A stretch of 10,685 nt of DNA. Source: Planctomycetota bacterium (GTDB taxonomy: Bacteria > Planctomycetota > SZUA-567). How positions within the stretch are numbered: the stretch's first letter is position 1; each line of letters begins with the position of its first letter. The stretch lies in contig JAJBSZ010000236.1 of NCBI GenBank assembly GCA_020861125.1, positions 1 through 10,685 on the forward strand, read 5' to 3'. A program made the translations under genes and the position numbers. Below, in pieces: positions 1 through 5,923 of this stretch. Below the pieces are notes generated by a model. That model saw only the letters and a program-made list of their open reading frames with translations. It ran no database searches and was not told where the DNA came from.

Positions 1-402
1 GTGCAGCACGATGCCGCCCAGAAGCTGGACATCGAAATGGGCAAAAAGCGGAATTTTTCCCTCCACCGGTTTGTAGACGAACCGGCCATTTTCCATGGCG
101 ATTTCTTCGTATTTGGCATCGACCCAGGCGCCGCCGCCCAGGGTGCGGTGAGCCGCTTCCCGGGCGCAGGCGAATGCTTCGGGGAGTATCTGGTCCTCGG
201 TCTCGCCCTCGATGAGGCGGCGCCGGAATTCGGCCGTTTTGGACCGAATGGCGTCATCGGGCAGTTCCCGAATGGTTTTCCAGGCTTCATTGACCTGGAG
301 CACCCTCGGCCAGAGCCGCTTGAGTTCACGGTCGTTGGCAGAACCGAAAAAAACGGCAAATACCTTGGACAAACCTTCGAGGATCGTGTCGCTGATTGCC
401 AT
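1..402 (-). CDS. secA: Preprotein translocase ATPase SecA, N-terminal part (truncated by window edge)
   Basis: Motor ATPase that pushes unfolded preproteins through SecYEG at the inner membrane. The first 134 residues are present and the rest lies left of the window. Family signs are the start region with [12 protein letters not shown] (19-30), KTAEFRRRL (55-63), [18 protein letters not shown] (72-89) and [13 protein letters not shown] (122-134), which is the segment just before the Walker A site. Compared with E. coli SecA, where HFDVQ follows almost directly on the REASKR segment, about 30 extra residues (roughly 89-120) are inserted; they are acidic/aromatic and keep the frame open. The ATG at 402 is preceded by AAGGA about six bases upstream. 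A good sigma-70 promoter lies at 496-524, so secA is probably transcribed separately from the epimerase gene upstream of it. The family call is firm; the effect of the insert is unknown. Confidence 0.95.
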   Translation of the reverse strand, partial: MAISDTILEGLSKVFAVFFGSANDRELKRLWPRVLQVNEAWKTIRELPDDAIRSKTAEFRRRLIEGETEDQILPEAFACAREAAHRTLGGGAWVDAKYEEIAMENGRFVYKPVEGKIPLFAHFDVQLLGGIVLH

Positions 403-495
403 GTACCATCCTTAAAAAACAAAGGCGCCCCGTTGCCACCGGACGCTTCCTCACCACCCCGAACAAGCGGAAAAAACTTCAACTTTGCACGGTAC

Positions 496-524
496 AGTAT
501 AAGGATAGCGGAGGGCGTCGTCAA
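496..524 (-). promoter_or_regulatory. Sigma-70 promoter for secA
   Basis: On the minus strand TTGACG (524-519) and TATACT (501-496) are separated by exactly 17 bp. The predicted start is near 489, giving a leader of about 87 nt before the secA ATG at 402. The match is five of six at each box. Position and direction fit secA and no other gene. Confidence 0.7.
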
Positions 525-606
525 CCACCGCCGTCGGCCGGGCACCGGCTGCAGGCTGTCGCCCCAGAGGCGGGAACGACCGGTACCGGGGGAGCGCCGT
601 GTACGG

Positions 607-1254
607 CTATCGGTGTTGAAGCTGGGCGATGGTGTGGGCGTACGGGATATTCTGACCGAAGAGAGCGGAGAGACCCAGCACGAAACCGTCGACGTTCATC
701 GCCTGAAGCATCGCTATTCTTTCCGGCGAGCACCCGCCATCCACCATAAGGGTATACCCGAACCGTTCCTTCCATTCCGCCATGACGGCAATTTTCTCGT
801 CCACCGCCGGAACCACCTTCTGTCCGGCAAAACCGGGATGGACCGCCATTACCATGACATAGTCGCACCAGGGCAATAACGGCTGGACCCTGGCGGGCGG
901 GGTAGCCGGGTTGAAGCAGATACCGGCCCTGGCGCCGGCCTGGCTAATGTGGCGCAACGTCGAAGCCACATCGGGATCGGCCTCGGGATGGACATACATG
1001 ATGGATACCCCCGCCGCTGCCAAGCGGTCAATATACCGATCGGGATTTTCCACCATGAGATGCGCGTCCACCGGTTTCGTCGCCTTGTCTCCAATACGCC
1101 TTACCGTCTCGAAGCCGAGGGCGAAATTGGGCACGAAATGGCCATCCATCAAATCCAGATGGAACATGTCGATGCCGGCCGATTCCAGTTCTTCGATCTC
1201 CTCACCCAACCGGAGGAGATCGGCGCACATCAGGGAGGCGGCGAGAATGGACAT
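607..1254 (-). CDS. Ribulose-phosphate 3-epimerase family protein, AlsE-like (215 aa)
   Basis: TIM-barrel epimerase acting at C3 of a ketose phosphate in the cytoplasm. Expected metal and acid/base residues are present: H32 and D34 in FHLDLMDGHFVPN (31-43), H65 in DAHLMVENPDRYI (63-75) and D172 in MVDGGCS (170-176). MAVHPGFAGQ (136-145) corresponds to the flexible active-site loop. The N-terminal SLMCADLLRL and the ATKPVDAHLMV stretch resemble E. coli allulose-6-phosphate 3-epimerase (AlsE) more than classical Rpe. H139 replaces the Asn of Rpe or Asp of AlsE in that loop. ATG 1254 was chosen because it begins the conserved MSILAASLM start and has GGAAGG upstream; the frame is open further but reads as non-coding. 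The gene lies 76 nt after the riboflavin synthase gene on the same strand, probably one transcript. It may serve as the cell's pentose-phosphate epimerase or as an allulose-6-phosphate enzyme; sequence alone does not decide. Confidence 0.88.
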   Translation of the reverse strand: MSILAASLMCADLLRLGEEIEELESAGIDMFHLDLMDGHFVPNFALGFETVRRIGDKATKPVDAHLMVENPDRYIDRLAAAGVSIMYVHPEADPDVASTLRHISQAGARAGICFNPATPPARVQPLLPWCDYVMVMAVHPGFAGQKVVPAVDEKIAVMAEWKERFGYTLMVDGGCSPERIAMLQAMNVDGFVLGLSALFGQNIPYAHTIAQLQHR

Positions 1255-1330
1255 GCAGGACCTTCCAGTGAGGGACGGATCGGTTCCGACCCATTCCAAT
1301 CTCCATGGTGCGGTTGTCCGCGATGGTGTT

Positions 1331-1975
1331 TCAGAGAAACCCGTTTGCCCGGAGCGTATCCATGGTGATGCCATCGGTCGGCGTCTCAGTATCCAGAATC
1401 CGCGCCGCGTACCGGGCCAGCACATCCGCCTCCAGGTTGACCGCATCTCCCACCACCCGTCGGCTGAGGGTGGTGGTGGTCCAGGTATGGGGAATCACCG
1501 CCACGGAAAAGCGGTCGGCGCCAACGTCCGCCACGGTCAGGGAAATGCCGTCGATGGCGATGGATCCCTTTTCCGCCACCAGGCGGCGGATGGCAGGCGG
1601 CAGGGCGATGTGGACCCGGCGGTTGTCCGATTCGGCGGTCTCGATCTTCAGGACGGTTCCCAACGCGTCGACGTGACCCAGCACGATATGCCCGTCCAGG
1701 GCATCGCCAGCCTTCAGGGCGGGCTCCAGATTCACCGTATCGCCCGCCCGCAACCGGCAGAGGTTGGATCGGGCCACGGTTTCGGCCACGGCGTCAAAGG
1801 AAGCCGCGGGCCCGTGCAACGCCGTCACGGTGAGGCAAACGCCATTCACCGCCACCGACTGGCCGACCGCCACCTGAGCGGCAAGCGGCCCGGCATCGAT
1901 GGAAAACCGGCGACCGGCGCCAAAGCGGGTCACGCTGCCGACAGTTCCCAAACACCGCACCAATCCGGTAAACAT
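1331..1975 (-). CDS. ribE: Riboflavin synthase alpha chain (214 aa)
   Basis: Catalyses dismutation of two 6,7-dimethyl-8-ribityllumazine molecules into riboflavin and a pyrimidinedione, the last step of riboflavin synthesis. The protein begins with the diagnostic MFTGLV and has two tandem lumazine-binding repeats: NGVCLTV (44-50) in the first and DGISLTV (142-148) in the second, with LDGHIVLGHVD (93-103) between. Its 214 residues fit the family's usual length of a little over 200. ATG 1975 is preferred over an in-frame GTG at 1996 because AGAGGG sits about nine bases before it and MFTGL is the conserved family start. No other rib gene is in the window, and I saw no FMN riboswitch in the roughly 165 nt between it and the divergent tRNA gene. 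The AlsE-like gene follows after 76 nt. The symbol ribE is used in the E. coli sense; ribC is a synonym. Confidence 0.95.
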   Translation of the reverse strand: MFTGLVRCLGTVGSVTRFGAGRRFSIDAGPLAAQVAVGQSVAVNGVCLTVTALHGPAASFDAVAETVARSNLCRLRAGDTVNLEPALKAGDALDGHIVLGHVDALGTVLKIETAESDNRRVHIALPPAIRRLVAEKGSIAIDGISLTVADVGADRFSVAVIPHTWTTTTLSRRVVGDAVNLEADVLARYAARILDTETPTDGITMDTLRANGFL

Positions 1976-2086
1976 GGGTTGTTTCCCTCTTTTCACCGAG
2001 GTCCGTTAGAACGGAAATCCGGGCCCAGGCCCATGTGCACTATATGGGAAGGCGCTGGCGGCGAGAAGAAAAAAACGGGAAAACAT

Positions 2087-2115
2087 TTGACACCACGCCT
2101 CCACTACCATATAGT
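2087..2115 (+). promoter_or_regulatory. Near-consensus sigma-70 promoter of tRNA-Gly
   Basis: TTGACA (2087-2092), a 17 bp spacer and TATAGT (2110-2115). The mature tRNA begins at 2140, so transcription from about 2122 gives a short 5' leader for RNase P to remove. The perfect -35 box and five-of-six -10 box fit a highly expressed stable RNA. Confidence 0.85.
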
Positions 2116-2139
2116 ACTCCAGTCGTAGCAAACGCTAAC

Positions 2140-2215
2140 GCGGGCGTAGCTCAGTGGCTAGAGCACCACCTTGCCAAGGTGGGGGTCGAGGGTTCGAATC
2201 TCTTCGCCCGCTCCA
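2140..2215 (+). tRNA. tRNA-Gly (anticodon GCC)
   Basis: A 76 nt cloverleaf with encoded CCA. The acceptor stem GCGGGCG (2140-2146) pairs perfectly with CGCCCGC (2205-2211). The D arm is GCTC/GAGC. The anticodon stem CCACC/GGTGG encloses TTGCCAA, with anticodon GCC at 2173-2175. The T arm has loop TTCGAAT (2193-2199) and stem GAGGG/CTCTT with two G-U pairs. The discriminator base is T at 2212, as expected for bacterial tRNA-Gly, followed by CCA 2213-2215. The gene stands alone, with its own promoter and terminator, and is divergent from the riboflavin synthase gene. Confidence 0.97.
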
Positions 2216-2223
2216 TTTTCCGG

Positions 2224-2260
2224 AAACCCCTTATACTTTTTGGTGTAAGGGGTTTTTCTT
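2224..2260 (+). terminator. Intrinsic terminator of tRNA-Gly
   Basis: The stem CCCCTTATAC (2227-2236) pairs with GTGTAAGGGG (2243-2252) with one G-U pair and loop TTTTTG, and can extend by three A-T pairs into the T tract 2253-2257 (TTTTTCTT). It lies nine bases after the encoded CCA. Confidence 0.93.
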
Positions 2261-2422
2261 TATAGGCCATACCGTAGCTCCGACTTCCCCTTTCTATGTG
2301 GGGAATGAGACAGAGGATCCTAAATTCATTTAAGGAGAATTACAATCTTACCTATACTATTTCCGGTCATTGGTTCGATCAAAACGTTCCAAGTATATGC
2401 CAAATGTTTAGTTCTTCCTTCC

Positions 2423-2776
2423 TTGGTAGTGGCCCAAATCTTATACTCCTTCGACCCCCATCAGCATTTTAATACGATCGGAAATTTCGCCATTGCGGTT
2501 TTGCCATCGGCACTACGGGGAGCCTGTAATGCTTGCCTCTACATGTTTGGAATACTCGCGATTGAAAGCTACTTCGAGACCAAGGTGGCACCGGTAGCAA
2601 CGGTTGGTTTTGCCATCCTCTCACAATTGTTTTTTGCGGTTTCTTTTATCCTGCTGGCCTTTCGGAATCAAATCCAAGTGGATAATAGTAACATCTGGAT
2701 TGTCCTGTTCCTCATATGGGCTTTTCACACCAGAGAAATATTTTCGCCCATTAAGGACGAGCCATGTTATACTTGA
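2423..2776 (+). CDS. Hypothetical small membrane protein, possibly a damaged gene
   Basis: Family not recognised. The frame from TTG 2423 gives 117 residues with about four hydrophobic segments, covering roughly VVAQILYSF, IGNFAIAVLPSALRGACNACLYMF, VAPVATVGFAILSQLFFAVSFILLAF and NIWIVLFLIWAF, ending in a polar tail (TREIFSPIKDEPCYT). There is no ribosome binding site before 2423. The same frame is open back to a TAA at 2321, and a perfect AAGGAG (2332-2337) lies seven bases before an in-frame ATC at 2345; translation from there would give about 143 residues. The natural start may therefore have been a codon at 2345 that is no longer a standard start. The stretch is clearly more A+T-rich than both flanks, suggesting a separate origin, and it follows the tRNA terminator directly. 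It could be a non-coding relic; confidence is low. Confidence 0.35.
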   Translation: MVVAQILYSFDPHQHFNTIGNFAIAVLPSALRGACNACLYMFGILAIESYFETKVAPVATVGFAILSQLFFAVSFILLAFRNQIQVDNSNIWIVLFLIWAFHTREIFSPIKDEPCYT

Positions 2777-2864
2777 TTTTTTGTGATACTCATTCCTCCT
2801 TCTACACTCCACGGCGCACGATTTCATGCACGGTTGCCTCGGTACCGTTGGTTTGAAACGTGCT

Positions 2865-2893
2865 TTGATAGTTTGGCAACCAGCCAACGTTAT
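2865..2893 (+). promoter_or_regulatory. Possible promoter with operator-like dyad upstream of the RraA-family gene
   Basis: TTGATA (2865-2870) is followed after 17-18 bp by a weak -10-like CGTTAT/GTTATC (2888-2894). The spacer contains a 15 bp dyad, TTGGC-N5-GCCAA (2873-2887), a likely place for a repressor. A second dyad, GCAGCA-N6-TGCTGC, lies just downstream at 2909-2926. The -10 match is poor, so the promoter call is tentative. Confidence 0.3.
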
Positions 2894-2908
2894 CCATATC
2901 TTTTGGTT

Positions 2909-2926
2909 GCAGCAAGTTGATGCTGC
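2909..2926. repeat. 18 bp inverted repeat GCAGCA-N6-TGCTGC
   Basis: A perfect six-base dyad with a six-base spacer, about 95 bp upstream of the RraA-family start and just downstream of the possible promoter. Its size suits a dimeric DNA-binding protein. It could equally be a weak hairpin or chance. Confidence 0.35.
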
Positions 2927-2976
2927 CGGATTCATGCCTCGTCAACTGGAAATCGTCTTGCATAAGCGGTCCATTC

Positions 2977-2999
2977 CCGGCCGCTGGAGCGCCGGTTTT
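2977..2999 (+). terminator. Leader hairpin with T tract before the RraA-family gene
   Basis: CCGGC (2977-2981) pairs with GCCGG (2991-2995), with an inner GC/GC pair and one bulge, followed by TTTT (2996-2999). It ends 21 bases before the start codon at 3021. It could be a weak intrinsic terminator of upstream transcription or an attenuator. The short T tract makes strong termination doubtful. Confidence 0.35.
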
Positions 3000-3020
3000 C
3001 CATGCAGAAAGGACGATGGC

Positions 3021-3746
3021 ATGCTGACACGGGAACAACTGGAGGAAATCAGGAGATTCGACGGGCCTACCATCTGCAATGCCCTGGAGTGCTTCGGCCT
3101 GCGGCCAAAAACCGCCGGTTTCGCCTTGCCAGGCCTGCGGCCACGCACGCTGGTCGACCACCGCATGATCGGCTACGCCGCCACCGCCCGCGTCAGCGCC
3201 GCCCACCCGGGCGGTCCAACTGCGCCGGAGGCTCTGATGGCCTACTACCAGCACCTGCGGGACAGCCCCAAACCCAGCATCGCTGTGATTCAGGATGTCG
3301 ACCCCCAACCGGTGGGATCCTTTTGGGGAGAAGTTCAGGCGACGGTGCACTGTGCGTTGGGTGCGGTCGGAACCCTGACCCTGGGCGGAGTGCGTGATAT
3401 GGACGAAGTGGAACAGCTCGGCTTCCACTTCTTTTCCACCCATGTTCTGATATCGCACGCCAATATCCATGTGCTGGACAGCAATGTCGGGGTGGATATC
3501 CTTGGCGTTCGCATCAATCCGGCGGATTTGGTTTTCGCCGACAAGCACGGTGTGGTGGTGATCCCGAAACAAGCTGCGCCACGGCTGGCCCAAGCCTGTC
3601 AGGCCATTGCCGAGGCTGAAATGCCCATGCTACGCCCGTGCCGGGAGGCAATTCGCACCGGCGCCATGCCGACTATCGATCAACTGCGGCAATGGCGGGC
3701 CGACATGGCTCGAGCCCGCAGCGAAGTTTCCAAGATAACCGAATAA
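3021..3746 (+). CDS. RraA / 4-hydroxy-4-methyl-2-oxoglutarate aldolase family protein (241 aa)
   Basis: Members include metal-dependent class II aldolases that cleave 4-hydroxy-4-methyl-2-oxoglutarate or 4-carboxy-4-hydroxy-2-oxoadipate to pyruvate, and the RNase E inhibitor RraA. Seen here: FDGPTICNALECFG near the start (13-26), GEVQATVHCALGAVG (103-117) and GGVRDMDEV (122-130), whose R125-D126 match the catalytic Arg and metal-binding Asp, then NPADLVFADKHGVVVIP (166-182). The intact GE...RD pair favours an enzyme over a pure RNase E regulator. The C-terminus carries an added helical tail, making it longer than E. coli RraA (about 160 aa). ATG 3021 was chosen for AAGGA seven bases before it and because homology begins there; the open frame upstream to 2826 looks non-coding. 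The gene converges on the tct operon, and its neighbours suggest organic-acid catabolism. Substrate unknown. Confidence 0.87.
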   Translation: MLTREQLEEIRRFDGPTICNALECFGLRPKTAGFALPGLRPRTLVDHRMIGYAATARVSAAHPGGPTAPEALMAYYQHLRDSPKPSIAVIQDVDPQPVGSFWGEVQATVHCALGAVGTLTLGGVRDMDEVEQLGFHFFSTHVLISHANIHVLDSNVGVDILGVRINPADLVFADKHGVVVIPKQAAPRLAQACQAIAEAEMPMLRPCREAIRTGAMPTIDQLRQWRADMARARSEVSKITE

Positions 3747-3793
3747 GAGGTACCCGAGATGCCGGCAAGCGGGGTATCTTGACCCACCACTTC

Positions 3794-3819
3794 CAGCCGA
3801 CGCCATCGGGCGTCGGCTG
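3794..3819. terminator. Perfect 11 bp hairpin between convergent genes
   Basis: CAGCCGACGCC (3794-3804), loop ATCG, GGCGTCGGCTG (3809-3819). It lies in the 97 bp gap between the convergent RraA-family gene (stop at 3746) and tctA (stop at 3844). Neither strand has a proper T tract after it, so it may act as a bidirectional mRNA 3'-end stabiliser or an atypical terminator rather than a classical intrinsic one. Confidence 0.55.
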
Positions 3820-3843
3820 TATTATGATGGAAAAGCTACACGG

Positions 3844-5334
3844 CTACTCGCTGTCCGAAGGCAGTGTCTTACGGATCGCCACCATCACCGATATCACCGC
3901 CAGGATCAGAAAAAGGAGGGCTATGGGTTGGGTGATAAAGGGCAGGAGCGAACCTTCGCCCGAAATCAGGGCGAGGCGGAGCTGGGTTTCCAACATCGTC
4001 CCCAGCACCATCGCCACGATCACCGGCGTGACCGGAAATTGGAGGAGAGACAAGACAAACCCGATGACGCCGAACAACAACGCCACCCACATATCGACAA
4101 AACTGAAGTTGAGGTTATAGCACCCGACCGTGCAGGCGATAAGAACTATGGGCAGCAGGTACTTCTTCGGCACCAGAAGAAGTTTGGGGAGCAGTGTGTT
4201 GGACGCCAGGTACATCACGCCAAACATCATGCAGGCGCCGATGATGAACGCCAAATAGATGCCATAGACGAATTCAGGGTTCTCGACAAAGAGCAGCGGA
4301 CCGGGCTGGAGCCCGTGGAGCATCAGCCCCCCGATCAGGGCGGCAGTCACCACGTCTCCGGGGATGCCCAGGGCCAGCATCGGGATCATGGCCGACCCAA
4401 TGGTCGCGTTGTTGGCTGCCTCCGGGGCGAGAACGCCGTCCACATTGCCGGCGCCAAAGGCCTCGGGATGCCTGGATCGCCCCCGTTTTGCGGTATCGTA
4501 GGATACGATGTTGGCCAAGCTGCCGCCAATCCCCGGCAGCATGCCGATGCCGACACCGATCAGCGACGAGCGGATCAGGTTCCAGACCGACAGACGTATT
4601 TCTGAAAACCGCAAGCCGCCTGTATCCACCATCTTGAGATCGTCCTGAACAATCTTGGCACTATCGGTGGAAACGTGGCGGAACACTTCAGCCACCACAA
4701 ACAATCCAATCATGGCGGGCACGGGATTGATACCCGATTCCAGAATTTCCAGACCGAAGGTGTTCCTGGTGAGACCGATGACGGGATCGCTGCCAACGGT
4801 GATCACCGCCAGGCCGAAGAGACAGGACACGATGCCCTTGGAAATGGAATCGCCGGACAGGCTCACCACGGTGGTAAAACCGAAGAGGATCACCGCCACA
4901 TATTCGAACGGACCAAACGCCAGGGCTAACCTGGCGAGCTGTGGCGCCAGGGAAATGAGGAACACCCAACTGACAACCGTCCCCACCAGGTTGGCGAAAA
5001 TGCCCATACTCAGCGCCTTCGCTCCCCGCCCCTGTTTCGCCATGGGAAATCCGTCGAAGGTGGTCGCGATGGACGACGGGGTACCGGGCATGCCGAGGAG
5101 AATGGCGGAAACCAAACCGCCGGAAACGCCGCCGATATATACGGCCACCAGAATGGCAACGCCGGAAATAGCGTCCATGCCATAGGTCAAGGGGATGAGC
5201 AGGATTACTGCCAGGGTGGCGGTCAAGCCGGGTATGATGCCAAACAGTATGCCCAGGATTACACCCAGGAGCATTTCCACCAGCAAGGTCGGGGTCATGA
5301 CTACCGATGCCGCTTCCCATAACGGTTCTGACAT
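3844..5334 (-). CDS. tctA: Tripartite tricarboxylate transporter, large permease TctA (496 aa)
   Basis: Large multi-spanning inner-membrane permease of the TTT family, which moves carboxylates delivered by a periplasmic binding protein using the ion gradient. Signature regions are GIIPGLTATLAVILLIPLTYGMD near the N-terminus, the repeat GVSGGLVSAILLGMPGTPSSIATTFDG, and the mid-protein GIGGSLANIVSYDTAKR, followed by VLAPEAANNATIGSAMIPMLALGIPGD. The rest is highly hydrophobic, and the roughly 500-residue length is typical. ATG 5334 has a very strong GGGAGGAG site before it; an upstream in-frame extension to 5391 lacks support. It is last in the order tctC-tctB-tctA, the same as in the classical citrate system, and starts 78 nt after tctB. 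A 12 bp palindrome CCGCCGCGGCGG (5395-5406) lies at the end of that gap. The carried substrate is not deducible. Confidence 0.95.
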   Translation of the reverse strand: MSEPLWEAASVVMTPTLLVEMLLGVILGILFGIIPGLTATLAVILLIPLTYGMDAISGVAILVAVYIGGVSGGLVSAILLGMPGTPSSIATTFDGFPMAKQGRGAKALSMGIFANLVGTVVSWVFLISLAPQLARLALAFGPFEYVAVILFGFTTVVSLSGDSISKGIVSCLFGLAVITVGSDPVIGLTRNTFGLEILESGINPVPAMIGLFVVAEVFRHVSTDSAKIVQDDLKMVDTGGLRFSEIRLSVWNLIRSSLIGVGIGMLPGIGGSLANIVSYDTAKRGRSRHPEAFGAGNVDGVLAPEAANNATIGSAMIPMLALGIPGDVVTAALIGGLMLHGLQPGPLLFVENPEFVYGIYLAFIIGACMMFGVMYLASNTLLPKLLLVPKKYLLPIVLIACTVGCYNLNFSFVDMWVALLFGVIGFVLSLLQFPVTPVIVAMVLGTMLETQLRLALISGEGSLLPFITQPIALLFLILAVISVMVAIRKTLPSDSE

Positions 5335-5412
5335 GCATTCTCCTCCCGGGTTGTGGAACGGAGCGCGGTTTCCCGACTGACAAGGCTGCACCCACCGCCG
5401 CGGCGGCCCGAT

Positions 5413-5871
5413 TTACCACAACACCGTTGGCGGTAGGTAAACCTTGAAGATGCCAAAAAACAGGTGAAAGACGATCGTAACCCCGAGGGCGTAGCCCACC
5501 AGCCACAAGACGGACGCGCTGGAGCCAAAACGGAACCGGGAAAACAACGGCGGGAGGATGAGGAGGTAACCGAAAGTGGAAAGACGAAAACCGAGGTAGC
5601 AGACGCCAAGGATATAACCCATGGAAACCGCCAGGGCAACAAAGGAACGATAATCCACCTTTACCTTTAAGGTTGTGGCGTCGGGTTGTTGAACCGTGGC
5701 GATAAGCACGCCCGTAGCAGCCACCACCAGCGCAATACCGACCAACCGCGGAAAGCCGGTAACGCCCAGCCCGTCGTCGCCCCAGGCCATGGCCGATTCC
5801 CGCACATCCAGCGTGCACGCCAGACCGAAGCCAGCCAAACACAAGAGGGTAATTATGGTCCAGAATTTCAT
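5413..5871 (-). CDS. tctB: Tripartite tricarboxylate transporter, small membrane subunit TctB (152 aa)
   Basis: Small, poorly conserved membrane partner of TctA. The protein has four to five predicted membrane segments: residues about 3-19 at the N-terminus, LVGIALVVAATGVLIATV, FVALAVSMGYILGVCYLGF, FGYLLILPPLF, and VLWLVGYALGVTIVFHLFFGIF near the end. The C-terminal motif FKVYLPPTVLW resembles the FxxxLPxG end usual in this family. Length fits (about 150). ATG 5871 has GGAG eight bases upstream. It sits 52 nt after tctC and 78 nt before tctA on the same strand, so identification rests on topology, end motif and operon position rather than on strong sequence conservation. Confidence 0.9.
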   Translation of the reverse strand: MKFWTIITLLCLAGFGLACTLDVRESAMAWGDDGLGVTGFPRLVGIALVVAATGVLIATVQQPDATTLKVKVDYRSFVALAVSMGYILGVCYLGFRLSTFGYLLILPPLFSRFRFGSSASVLWLVGYALGVTIVFHLFFGIFKVYLPPTVLW

Positions 5872-5923
5872 GGTTTCGTCTCCGCCCCACGATACCCGCC
5901 GACAAAGCTCGGTAACTGGAACG

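Noticed and set aside
1..879. Open frame on the plus strand at the left edge
   Set aside because: Its complement encodes the SecA N-terminus and the C-terminal part of the epimerase, both with conserved motifs; the plus-strand translation resembles nothing.
1976..2086. Possible FMN riboswitch before riboflavin synthase
   Set aside because: The leader is too short, and I could not find the conserved RFN element blocks; only small hairpins such as TCCGT/ACGGA are present.
911..2128. A 405-codon open frame on the plus strand opposite the epimerase and riboflavin synthase genes
   Set aside because: It overlaps two well-identified minus-strand genes completely and even crosses the tRNA promoter; composition is that of a reverse-complement shadow.
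5395..5406. 12 bp palindrome CCGCCGCGGCGG between tctB and tctA
   Set aside because: It has no loop, so it makes a poor RNA hairpin, and such GC palindromes are frequent by chance in this composition; I saw no second copy.
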